Assembly (NCBI GenBank): GCA_003576805.1
Contig: QEVM01000029.1
Span: 1-56,953, forward strand
DNA from: Pseudomonadota bacterium
Lineage (GTDB): Bacteria; Myxococcota_A; UBA9160; PR03
Length of the DNA: 56,953 bases
Reading direction: 5' to 3'
The translations under genes were made by a program, and so were the position numbers. Each line of letters opens with the position of its first letter. Within the stretch, counting starts at the first letter, position 1. Shown piece after piece: positions 1 to 7,198 of this stretch. The notes below the pieces were generated by a model that saw nothing but the letters and a program-made list of their open reading frames with translations, did not search any database and was not told the DNA's origin.

Positions 1-887
1 CCGCGCAGCGCCGCCTCGAGCGCTTCCTCGAAGGCGCGGTCGCGGACTACGCCCGCGATCGCGACCGCCCCGACCTCGACGGCACGTCGCGGCTCTCGCC
101 GCACCTGCGCTTCGGCGCGATCTCGGCGCGCGGCTGCGTGCACGCGGCGCTCGCGCGCGTCCGCGACGACCGCCGCGCGGCGGCCGGCGCGCGCAAGTGG
201 ATCGACGAGCTGATCTGGCGCGACTTCTACTCCGCGATCCTGCTCGAGCACCCGCACGTGCAGCGCGGCGCGTTCCGGCCCGCCTACGACGCGCTCGAGT
301 GGAACGACGACGAGGCCGGCTTCCGCGCCTGGTGCGAAGGGCGCACCGGCTATCCGTTCGTCGACGCGGCGATGCGCCAGCTCGCGGAGACCGGCTGGAT
401 GCACAACCGCGCGCGCATGGTCGTCGCGAGCTTCCTCACCAAGGACCTGCTGATCGACTGGCGGCGCGGCGAGCGCTTCTTCGCCGAGCGCCTCGTCGAC
501 GGCGATCCCGCCAGCAACAACGGCGGCTGGCAGTGGGCGGCGTCGACCGGCACCGACGCGCAGCCCTACTTCCGCATCTTCTCGCCGGTCTCGCAGGGCG
601 AGCGCTTCGATCCCGAAGGCCGCTACGTGCGGCGCTTCGTGCCCGAGCTGCGCGACGTCGAGGACCGCTTCCTGCAGCGTCCGTGGGCGGCGCCGTCTCC
701 CCCGCGCGACTACCCTGCGCCGATCGTCGATCACGCCGAGCGCCGCATGCTCGCGCTGCGCCGCTTCGAGGCGATCCGCGCGGGCGATCCCGACGAGCCG
801 GCGCGCGGGCCGCGGCGGAACGCGCGACACGGGAGAGGCGATGGGCGGAGCGGGCCGCGCCGCGGGCGCAATCTCGAGCTCTTCTAG
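1..887 (+). CDS. phrB: DNA photolyase, C-terminal part (cut by window edge)
   Basis: Light-driven repair of UV pyrimidine dimers in DNA; a cytosolic flavoprotein. The frame is open from base 3, so the N-terminal antenna domain lies outside the window. What remains is the FAD-binding helical domain: [11 protein letters not shown] near base 94, [23 protein letters not shown], the WMHNRARM flavin/DNA segment and the [19 protein letters not shown] block, all diagnostic of class I photolyase/cryptochrome. The C-terminus is a short Arg-rich tail. The last 47 nt overlap the next gene in another frame, as in the E. coli ybgA-phr pair, where the same two families are linked. Family assignment is secure; the damage specificity (CPD or other) cannot be decided from this half. 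Confidence 0.93.
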   Translation, partial: AQRRLERFLEGAVADYARDRDRPDLDGTSRLSPHLRFGAISARGCVHAALARVRDDRRAAAGARKWIDELIWRDFYSAILLEHPHVQRGAFRPAYDALEWNDDEAGFRAWCEGRTGYPFVDAAMRQLAETGWMHNRARMVVASFLTKDLLIDWRRGERFFAERLVDGDPASNNGGWQWAASTGTDAQPYFRIFSPVSQGERFDPEGRYVRRFVPELRDVEDRFLQRPWAAPSPPRDYPAPIVDHAERRMLALRRFEAIRAGDPDEPARGPRRNARHGRGDGRSGPRRGRNLELF

Positions 888-1860
888 GCGCGCGCCGCTC
901 TGGCGCCACGACGACGCGCCGATCCGCATCGGCGTCTCGACGTGCCTGCTCGGCCAGCCGGTGCGCTGGGACGGCGGTCACAAGCGCGATCCCTTCCTGA
1001 TGGACGAGCTCGGGCCCTTCGTCGAGTGGGTGCCGGTGTGCCCCGAGGTCGAGATCGGGATGGGAACGCCGCGCGAGACCGTGCACCTCGCGCGCGACGG
1101 CGAAGGCGTCCGGCTGGTCGCGCACAAGAGCGGAGCCGACTGGACGGAGCGCATGCACACGTTCGCGCGGCGGCGCGTGCGCGAGCTCGAGCGCCTCGAG
1201 CTGTGCGGCTACGTGCTGAAGAAGAATTCGCCGACTTGCGGCCTCGAGCGCGTGCCGGTGCGCAACCCGAAGGGCATGCCCGAGAAGAACGGGCGCGGCG
1301 TCTTCGCCGACGTGCTGGTGACGGCGTCGCCGACGCTGCCCGTCGAGGAGGAAGGCCGTCTCCACGACCCGCGCCTGCGCGAGAACTGGATCGAGCGCGT
1401 CTTCGCCTACCGCCGGCTGCGCTCGTTCTTCGCCGAGCGCTGGACGCTCGGCTCGCTGGTGCGCTTCCACACCGCGCACAAGCTCCAACTGATGGCGCAC
1501 TCGCCGCGCCACTACGCCGAGCTCGGGCGCGTCGTCGCGGAGGCGAAGGCGGCCCCGCGCGGGGCGCTGCGCGAGCGTTACGAGGCCGGCTTCATGGACG
1601 CGCTCCGCCATCTCGCGACGCCGCGCCGCCACGTCAACGTGCTCCAGCACGTGCTCGGCCACTTCCGAGACCGCCTCGACGCCGCGGACCGCCGCGAGCT
1701 CGCCGCGCTCGTCGACGACTACGGGCGCGGCCTCCTGCCGCTGGTCGTGCCGATCACGCTGGTGCGCCACCACGTGCAGCGCGCCGGCGTCGACTACCTC
1801 GCGGGCCAGGTCTATCTCGAGCCGCACCCGAAGGAGCTGATGCTCCGCAATCGGGTGTAG
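841..1860 (+). CDS. DUF523-DUF1722 fusion protein (TudS/YbgA-like)
   Basis: A 339-residue two-domain protein. The N-terminal DUF523 part (about residues 28-175) has the spaced cysteines C35 (STCLLG), C67 (VCPEV) and C133 (SPTCG). In the DUF523 member TudS, thiouracil desulfidase, such cysteines hold an Fe-S cluster. The C-terminal part (about 190-335) is DUF1722, with [17 protein letters not shown] and [10 protein letters not shown]. The ATG lies inside the photolyase gene and is preceded by GGGAGAGG, so the overlap looks real and suggests translational coupling. The photolyase/YbgA association is widespread, implying a role in UV or thio-base damage, but that is inference. The exact substrate is unknown. 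Confidence 0.9.
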   Translation: MGGAGRAAGAISSSSRRAPLWRHDDAPIRIGVSTCLLGQPVRWDGGHKRDPFLMDELGPFVEWVPVCPEVEIGMGTPRETVHLARDGEGVRLVAHKSGADWTERMHTFARRRVRELERLELCGYVLKKNSPTCGLERVPVRNPKGMPEKNGRGVFADVLVTASPTLPVEEEGRLHDPRLRENWIERVFAYRRLRSFFAERWTLGSLVRFHTAHKLQLMAHSPRHYAELGRVVAEAKAAPRGALRERYEAGFMDALRHLATPRRHVNVLQHVLGHFRDRLDAADRRELAALVDDYGRGLLPLVVPITLVRHHVQRAGVDYLAGQVYLEPHPKELMLRNRV

Positions 1861-1869
1861 GCGGCGCAC

Positions 1870-2322
1870 TCAGCGCATCGGGAGGCCGGGCCGCGGGTCG
1901 AGGCGCAGGATGCGCGGCGTCCCGCCGATCCCGCGCACGAGCCCGATCAGCGCGTCCGAGAGCCCGTACTTCTCGCGAAAGGCCCGATGCACGCGCTCGG
2001 TGAGCTCGCCTTCGGGGATGCGCGTCGCGCGCAGGTCGTACGCCACGTCGTTCACGTGGACCGTGACGTCGGGATCGGTGTCGATCGCGTCGTCCCACGA
2101 CGACGTCCCGCCCGCGCGGATGTACGCGCTGCCGTCCACCACGACGAGCCAGATCGTGCGCTCGCGCGGCGTGCCGTCGGCCTCGGGCGCGGAGATGCGG
2201 ATCGTGCCGACGTCGGCGAGCGCGTTCCAGTCGGGCGGCGGCGAGCTCGCGGAGGCGGCGATCGCGCCGAGCAGCGCGGCGGCCAGCGCGCCGGCCAGTG
2301 CGGAAGGCGGGCGGCGTTGCAT
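1870..2322 (-). CDS. Small exported DUF2255-like protein
   Basis: A 150-residue protein. Residues 1-27 look like a cleavable signal peptide (MQRRPPSALAGALAAALLGA, then ASASS). The rest has the pattern of split-barrel DUF2255/deazaflavin-type proteins: DWNALADVGTIRIS, then TIWLVVVDGSAYIRAG, and a C-terminal helix ending in a RILRLDPRPG tail. The start is fixed by GGGAGG 7 nt upstream and a TATGCT -10 box at 2348-2343. A second protein of the same layout lies at 22045-22446. No catalytic residues are obvious. The family call is from pattern only, and the function is unknown. Confidence 0.72.
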   Translation of the reverse strand: MQRRPPSALAGALAAALLGAIAASASSPPPDWNALADVGTIRISAPEADGTPRERTIWLVVVDGSAYIRAGGTSSWDDAIDTDPDVTVHVNDVAYDLRATRIPEGELTERVHRAFREKYGLSDALIGLVRGIGGTPRILRLDPRPGLPMR

Positions 2323-2342
2323 GGGCGTCCCTCCCCGCGCGC

Positions 2343-2348
2343 AGCATA
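2343..2348 (-). promoter_or_regulatory. -10 box of the DUF2255-like gene
   Basis: TATGCT on the minus strand, 20 nt before the ATG at 2322, with a GGGAGG ribosome site between. No clear -35 box. Confidence 0.4.
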
Positions 2349-2362
2349 TCACCGCACGCGCT

Positions 2363-3787
2363 TCAGCCCGGGCGCTGTACCTCGGCGGCGTCGCACAGCT
2401 CGCCGAAGCTGCGCTCCACGAAGCGCACGAAGTCGTGCAGGTCGGGCACCAGGTCCCAGTCCGCCATGAAGCCCCAGTGCATGCGCCCCGCGTAGGAGAA
2501 GAGGGCGACACCGAGGCTCTGTCGCGTCAGCAGGTTCAGCATCGGATACGTCTCGAGCACGCGCGCGCCGAGCAGGTAGAGCGGGATCTGCGGGCCGGGC
2601 ACGTTGGTCACGACGAGATTGGCGGCGCGGTTGCGGTACGCGACGCGCGAGGCGAGCGAGAGCAGCGTCGGCACCGTCCACTCGCTGACCGCGGCCAACA
2701 CCTCGGCGCCGAGCGCCTGCTTCGAGTCCTTCAGGTTGCGCGTGATCTCGGCGACCGCGGCGAGCCGCCGGCGCGGATCGGTCTCGTCGACGGGGAGCCG
2801 CGCGGCCCACAGCGCGATCTGGTTGCCGGTGATGCCGCGCTGCGCGTGCGGCCGCACGCTGACCGGCACCATCGCGCGCAGGTGCATGTCGCGCTGCCGG
2901 CTGCGCGCGATGCCGCGCTGCTCGAGGAAGAGCCCGAGCGCGCCCGCCACCGACGCGAGCACGACGTCGTTGACGGTGCCGCCGAGCCGCTTCTTGATCT
3001 CGCGCACCGGCGCGAGGTCGAGCGTCCACCAGTCGAAGCGGCGGTGCGGGCCGAGGTCGCGGTTGAGCGGCGTATCGGACGCCGGCACGAGCCCGGCGCC
3101 GAGCGCCTCGCCGAGCGCGGCGGCCTGCTCGCGGATCTTCGCGATCGCCTCGTTCGGCGCGAGCGCCGCGCCGACCAGCGCGCGCGCCGCCTCGAGCGGC
3201 ATGAACGCGCGCCGCGCGACCTCGCTCGTCGCGAGCTCGACCGCCGACGGCGGCGGCTCGGGCAGCCAGCGCGGCGGCGTGCTCGCCGGCGGCTCGGGCG
3301 TCGGCGAGAGCACGATCGTGAGCAGATCCACGCCGGCGATGCCGTCGATCATGCAGTGGTGCGTCTTCGAGATCAGCGCGCCGCGGTCGCCTTCGAGCCC
3401 CTCGATGATCCACAGCTCCCAGAGCGGCCGGCCGCGGTCGAGGCGCTGCGACATGATGCGCGCGGCCAGGCGCTTGAGCTGCCGCTCGGTGCCCGGCTTC
3501 GGCAGGCTCGCGTGGCGCACGTGGTAGTGGACGTTGAAGCGGTCGTCGTCCACCCAGACGGGGTGGTTCTCGACGGGGATCCACGCGAGGCGCTGCCGGT
3601 AGCGCGGAATGCGATGGAGGCGCGCCGCAATGTGGTCGCGGATGCGGTCCGCGTCGATGCCGCCCGCCTCGTTGCGCAGCGGCCCGACCTCGAAGATCAG
3701 CGTCGCGCCGACGTGCTGGGGGTACGCATCGCTCTCGAAGTCGAGGAAGGTGCGGTCGAGCACGGACAGCCGCTGGTAGCGCGACAT
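2363..3787 (-). CDS. Wax ester synthase / diacylglycerol acyltransferase
   Basis: Transfers fatty acyl groups from acyl-CoA to fatty alcohols or diacylglycerol, making storage neutral lipids at the membrane. The 474-residue protein has the full family layout: N-terminal LSVLDRTFLDFES, the catalytic HHxxxDG motif as HHCMIDG (H143-H144, D148), PLWELWIIEGL before it, and the C-terminal domain with NDVVLASVAGAL and VVTNVPGPQIPLYLLGA. The start has GGAGG 6 nt upstream, and a TAGGAT -10 box lies at 3815-3810. It is transcribed alone, divergent from mazG. Product preference (wax or triacylglycerol) cannot be read from the sequence. Confidence 0.93.
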   Translation of the reverse strand: MSRYQRLSVLDRTFLDFESDAYPQHVGATLIFEVGPLRNEAGGIDADRIRDHIAARLHRIPRYRQRLAWIPVENHPVWVDDDRFNVHYHVRHASLPKPGTERQLKRLAARIMSQRLDRGRPLWELWIIEGLEGDRGALISKTHHCMIDGIAGVDLLTIVLSPTPEPPASTPPRWLPEPPPSAVELATSEVARRAFMPLEAARALVGAALAPNEAIAKIREQAAALGEALGAGLVPASDTPLNRDLGPHRRFDWWTLDLAPVREIKKRLGGTVNDVVLASVAGALGLFLEQRGIARSRQRDMHLRAMVPVSVRPHAQRGITGNQIALWAARLPVDETDPRRRLAAVAEITRNLKDSKQALGAEVLAAVSEWTVPTLLSLASRVAYRNRAANLVVTNVPGPQIPLYLLGARVLETYPMLNLLTRQSLGVALFSYAGRMHWGFMADWDLVPDLHDFVRFVERSFGELCDAAEVQRPG

Positions 3788-3809
3788 GGGGACCTCCGGG
3801 TCGAAAGCG

Positions 3810-3815
3810 ATCCTA
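3810..3815 (-). promoter_or_regulatory. -10 box of the acyltransferase gene
   Basis: TAGGAT on the minus strand, 22 nt before the ATG at 3787. Lies in the 90-nt gap between the divergent acyltransferase and mazG genes. Confidence 0.4.
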
Positions 3816-3865
3816 CCGGGCCGGCAAGGGGTGTCGAGCGCGTACACCGGCTCGCGATCGGAAGC

Positions 3866-3871
3866 TAGCCT
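3866..3871 (+). promoter_or_regulatory. -10 box abutting mazG start (leaderless candidate)
   Basis: TAGCCT ends 6 nt before the mazG ATG. With the usual 6-8 nt from -10 box to transcription start, the mRNA would begin at or next to the ATG. No Shine-Dalgarno sequence lies close to the start. One of several such sites in the window. Confidence 0.45.
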
Positions 3872-3877
3872 CGGCGC

Positions 3878-4561
3878 ATGCACGCCATCGAACGACTGCT
3901 CGGCATCATGGCCCGCCTGCGCGACCCCGAACACGGCTGTCCGTGGGACGTCGAGCAGAGCTTCGCGACGATCGCGCCGCACACCGTCGAAGAGGCGTAC
4001 GAGGTCGACGACGCGATTCGCCGCGGCGACATGGAGGCGCTGCGCGAGGAGCTCGGCGACCTGCTGCTGCAGGTCGTCTTCCACGCGCAGATGGCGCGCG
4101 AAGCCGAGCTGTTCGACTTCGCCGCCGTCGCCGACACGCTCTCCGACAAGCTCGTGCGCCGTCACCCCCACGTCTTCGGCGACGCCGAGGTGAAGAGCGC
4201 CGACGAGCAGCTCCGCGCGTGGGAGGACCTGAAGGCGCAGGAGCGCGCCGACAAGCACGCAGGCGACGCCGCGCCGAGCGCGCTCGACGGCGTCGCGCTC
4301 GGCCTCCCCGCACTGCTGCGCGCGCAGAAGCTCGTGCGGCGCGCGCGGCGCGCGCAGCTCGACGTGCCCGTCGCGTCGCCCGAGGAGGCGTGGCGCCGGC
4401 ATCGCGCCGAGAAGAGCGAGGACTCGCTGGGCGCGCTGCTCTTCACACTGGCCGCGGAGGCGGCGAGTGACGCGGAGAAGGCGCTGCGCAACGAGACGTC
4501 CCGGTACGAGGAGCGGGCGCGCGGTGTCGAGCGGTCGCGCAGCGCTGCGCGCGCGCGGTGA
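3878..4561 (+). CDS. mazG: MazG nucleoside triphosphate pyrophosphohydrolase
   Basis: Hydrolyses (d)NTPs to NMP and pyrophosphate, a house-cleaning and ppGpp-related role in the cytosol. The 227-residue protein shows the N-terminal LMARLRDPEHGCPWD-type opening, the first metal motif EEAYE (E38, E39, E42), the second EELGD (57-61) followed by LLLQVVFHAQ, and RRHPHVFGD. The second MazG-like half is present but divergent (KSEDSLGALLF near 185), and the C-terminus ends with an Arg-rich tail. E. coli MazG is somewhat longer (263). No ribosome site is seen before the ATG; a TAGCCT box lies 6 nt upstream. Confidence 0.93.
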   Translation: MHAIERLLGIMARLRDPEHGCPWDVEQSFATIAPHTVEEAYEVDDAIRRGDMEALREELGDLLLQVVFHAQMAREAELFDFAAVADTLSDKLVRRHPHVFGDAEVKSADEQLRAWEDLKAQERADKHAGDAAPSALDGVALGLPALLRAQKLVRRARRAQLDVPVASPEEAWRRHRAEKSEDSLGALLFTLAAEAASDAEKALRNETSRYEERARGVERSRSAARAR

Positions 4562-4742
4562 ACAGAGGCGCGGCGGCGGACGAACGGCGCCCCGGGGCTC
4601 CGCCGCATCGACTTCGGACGCGGCGCGGGCCGGGAATCTCACCGGGATCGATCAGCCCCGCCCTCCGCCATCCAAGCGATAGGAGCCAGCTGCGGGGACG
4701 CGACACTGATGGGGGGTCGCCCGCGTAGACAATCGGCGTCCG

Positions 4743-5295
4743 CTACCCCTCGAACCAGCGCCCCGACGAGCACGGGTCGAGCACGGCGTCCGCGAATCGA
4801 AGCCCGTGTTTCTTGGCATTGAGCAACACGTACGCAGCGCATTCCGCACCTCCCGCGGCGTTCGCAGCGCGTGCGCGTGGTAGCGATCCGCGAGCACCGC
4901 GCCGGCGCTGCGGAACACGCGGTGCACCGTTCGGGCGACGCGCGCGCCCAGCGCCTTCATCCCCGCCGACAACGCGCGCGGGTCGCTGGCCTCGACGATG
5001 AAGTGCGCGTGATCGGAGAGCAGCGAGTAGGCGACCACCCGGAAGCTGCTGCGAGCTCGTAGCTCGCGAAGCGATCGCTCGAGCGCCCGCACGAAGCCCG
5101 GCGCGACCGCAGGGACGGGACGCCGTGCTTCGCGCGGATCGTGACGTGGCACGGATGCCGATCGACGTGCGGCTCCCGCTGCACGTGCGGGATGCGCGGC
5201 GCTCCGATCGCCTTGCGGCCCGCCCCGAGACGCCGCCCGCCCCAGTTGCGGCGCGGTGTCAGCGCGAAGATCATCTGCGCATCCGTCGCTTGCAT
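4743..5295 (-). pseudogene. REP-associated tyrosine transposase (RAYT/Y1), frameshifted
   Basis: Read on the minus strand from the ATG at 5295: GGRRLGAGRK, then PHVQREPHVDRHPCHVTIR, the usual RAYT opening. After the VPSLRSRRA segment (about 5080) one base is missing, and the protein continues in another frame as FVRALERSLRELRARSSFRVV and SDHAHFIVEA, the HUH metal site. A second single-base deletion near 4833 shifts to YVLLNAKKHG, which carries the catalytic Tyr region, and then DPCSSGRWFEG, ending in TAG at 4745-4743. Restoring two bases gives one continuous protein of about 180 residues. In other bacteria RAYT enzymes are single-copy and mobilise REP hairpins; REP-like repeats occur elsewhere in this window. 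Sequencing error is a less likely alternative. Confidence 0.8.
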
Positions 5296-5488
5296 CGCTA
5301 GCGAATCACACCAGGGTGTGACGAATGCGGTCACGAACGAACTTGATTCGGCGGTGTTCTATCGGTGAGGAGAAGCGCAGTGCCGGCCCGAGTCGAAGAG
5401 CGCTCGAGGCAGTGGCGGACTACCTCGAGCAGTGTTTCGACCATCGGGCACCGTGTCGTTTACGGAGCGGTTCCGCACCAGGCGCGGG

Positions 5489-5840
5489 CTACCGCAAGCG
5501 GAAGACGCGATACGCGACGCGGCTCGGGCCGACGCGGCCTTGGCTCGGCAGGAAAGGGCCGTTCCGCCATGCGTAGCGCGGGTCGCCGGTTTCGACGCGC
5601 GGGTTCGCGTAGAAGTAGGCCTCGCGGAGCTCGGTGAGGGATCACGTCGAGCCGGCCGACCTCGTCCCGGCCGACGAGGATCCAGTCGCCGCCGCTCGGA
5701 GCAGCCGGCCGCGCAGCCCGGGCCCGGTGACCTCACCGTCCGTCACGTCGATCCCCCTGGCGGACGCCGTAGGGGTCTTCGCCGAGCACCGCTGGCCGAC
5801 CGAGCGTCTGCCTGGCCACGCCCGCCTACGTGTCCCCCGC
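5489..5840 (-). pseudogene. Decayed DUF3237 family gene
   Basis: On the minus strand, pieces of one DUF3237 protein appear in order but in different frames: LGRPAVLGEDPYGVRQG (about 5830-5765), IDVTDGEVTGPGLRGRLL (about 5760-5705), SGGDWILVGRDEVGRLDV (about 5700-5645), and, after a deletion of the central part, ELREAYFYANPRVETGDPRY then VGPSRVAYRVFRLR ending at a stop at 5491-5489. At least one 1-nt insertion, one 1-nt deletion and a larger internal deletion are needed to explain it. DUF3237 proteins are small and uncharacterised. The left limit is clear; the original start is not. Confidence 0.6.
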
Positions 5841-5927
5841 CCGCGAAGCTCGCGTTCTAGGGTTTCACGCATCCCGCGCGCTTTCGCGCCGCGCGGAGGC
5901 GTCGGCGGGAGGCGAGCGGGCGATCGA

Positions 5928-5956
5928 TTGAAGCGGCGTCGCCGCGCGCGTATGGT
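5928..5956 (+). promoter_or_regulatory. Sigma-70-type promoter of the methyltransferase gene
   Basis: TTGAAG (5928-5933), a 17-nt spacer and TATGGT (5951-5956) form a good housekeeping promoter. Transcription would start near 5963, leaving a short leader that contains GAAAGG before the ATG at 5985. Confidence 0.6.
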
Positions 5957-5984
5957 CGCGGGCCCGCGCGATCCGAAAGGCGCC

Positions 5985-7007
5985 ATGGACTTCCGCGCTC
6001 GTTCCGAGCTCTTCGCCTGTCCCCGCTGCAGCGCGTCGATCGCCGTCGAGGACGCGGCCTTCCGCTGCCTCGGGTGCGGGCACGCCTATCCGATCGAGGA
6101 CGGCATCCCGGCCCTGTTCTGCCCGAACGAGTGGGGCGAGGGCAAGGACGACGTCACCGATCGCGTGCGCTCCTTCTACGAGGAGACGCCGTTCCCGAAC
6201 TACGACGACTTCGACAGCGTCGCGAGCCTCGCCGCCAAGGCGCGCGGCGGCCGCTTCGCGCGCCTCCTCGACGAGCAGCTCCCGCCCAACATCCGGATCA
6301 TCGAGTGCGGCTCGGGGACGGCGCAGCTCAGCAACTTCCTCTCGCTCGCGAACCGGACCGTGTTCGCGACGGACCTGTGCATGAACTCGCTCCGCATCGG
6401 GCGCGACTTCGCGGAGCGGCACGGGCTCGACCGCGTCGGGTTCGTGCAGATGAACCTGTTCCGGCCCGCGTTCCGGCCCGGCTCGTTCCACCTCGTCGTC
6501 TCGAACGGCGTCCTGCACCACACCTCGGATCCGTTCGGCGCGTTCCGCTCGATCAGCGGGCTCGTGAAGCCGGGCGGCTACGTGCTGGTCGGGCTCTACC
6601 ACCGCTACGGGCGCCTCGTCACGGACGCGCGGCGCGTGCTGTTCCGGCTGAGCGGCGACCGCTTCCAGTGGCTCGACCCGAACCTGCGCCGGGAGTCGAC
6701 GAGCGCCGCGAAGAAGCGCGCGTGGTTCGCCGACCAGTACCAGCACCCGCACGAGTCGAAGCACACGATCGGCGAGGTGCTCGGCTGGCTCGACGCGGTC
6801 GGCCTGCGCTTCGTGAAGAGCATCCCGATCTCGCGCCCGTTCCGGACCTTCGCGGACGACGAGCGGCTGTTCGCGCCCGAGCCGCCGGGAAACGCGCTCG
6901 AGCGCACGCTCGTCGAGCTCGGGATGATCACGAGCGGAAGCCGCGAGGGCGGCTTCTTCATCGTGATCGCGCAGCGGCCGCCCGAGACGCCCGCGCCGAG
7001 CGCCTAG
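5985..7007 (+). CDS. SAM-dependent methyltransferase with N-terminal zinc ribbon
   Basis: A 340-residue class I methyltransferase. Residues 10-45 form a Trm112-like zinc ribbon (C12, C15, C28, C31: CPRC and CLGC, then YPIEDGIPALF). The Rossmann core follows, with motif I ECGSGTAQ (107-114), DLCMNSLRIG, SFHLVVSNGVLHHTSDP and KPGGYVLVGLYHRYGRL. The start at 5985 has GAAAGG 4 nt upstream; an in-frame ATG at 5952 overlaps the -10 box and is unlikely. It converges on the carbamoyltransferase module, with the two stop codons sharing CTAG at 7004-7007. The substrate is unknown. Linkage to the carbamoyltransferase suggests tailoring of the same small molecule or glycan, which is inference. Confidence 0.85.
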   Translation: MDFRARSELFACPRCSASIAVEDAAFRCLGCGHAYPIEDGIPALFCPNEWGEGKDDVTDRVRSFYEETPFPNYDDFDSVASLAAKARGGRFARLLDEQLPPNIRIIECGSGTAQLSNFLSLANRTVFATDLCMNSLRIGRDFAERHGLDRVGFVQMNLFRPAFRPGSFHLVVSNGVLHHTSDPFGAFRSISGLVKPGGYVLVGLYHRYGRLVTDARRVLFRLSGDRFQWLDPNLRRESTSAAKKRAWFADQYQHPHESKHTIGEVLGWLDAVGLRFVKSIPISRPFRTFADDERLFAPEPPGNALERTLVELGMITSGSREGGFFIVIAQRPPETPAPSA

Positions 7008-7168
7008 AAGAGCGTGTAGAGCAGCGGCGCCGCCGACTGACCCGCCACGATCACGAAGCCGGCGATGCCCAGCATCACGATCAACGGGATCAGCCAGTAC
7101 GCGCGGTGCTCCCGCGCGAAGCGCACGAACTCGCCCAGCAGCTTGAAGCCGTATCCGGACCTGCGCAT
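7004..7168 (-). CDS. DUF5989 small membrane protein
   Basis: A 54-residue protein with one strong membrane helix (YWLIPLIVMLGIAGFVIVAG, about residues 24-43), the preceding FVRFAREHR amphipathic part and the typical C-terminal PLLYTLF. This is the DUF5989 pattern, a family almost always found beside carbamoyltransferases. The ATG at 7168 is preferred because GGGAGA lies 5 nt upstream; an upstream ATG at 7195 would add nine Arg/Ala-rich residues. Function unknown; probably a membrane partner in the neighbouring module. Confidence 0.82.
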   Translation of the reverse strand: MRRSGYGFKLLGEFVRFAREHRAYWLIPLIVMLGIAGFVIVAGQSAAPLLYTLF

Positions 7169-7198
7169 GAGGGTCTCCCGCGCGGCTGCGCGCATGGG

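Larger units (their letters stand above)
4562..5984. other. Gene-poor stretch with two gene remnants
   Basis: This 1.4-kb gap holds no intact gene. It contains the two minus-strand pseudogenes listed separately (4743-5295 and about 5489-5840) and the promoter of the following methyltransferase. I see nothing recognisable in 4562-4742 or 5296-5488. The open frames here do not match known families when read as they stand. Confidence 0.6.

Noticed and set aside
5634..5984. N-terminal extension of the methyltransferase back to 5634
   Set aside because: The extra residues are Arg/Pro-rich, overlap the promoter at 5928-5956 and the DUF3237 remnant on the other strand, and the ATG at 5985 has a ribosome site.
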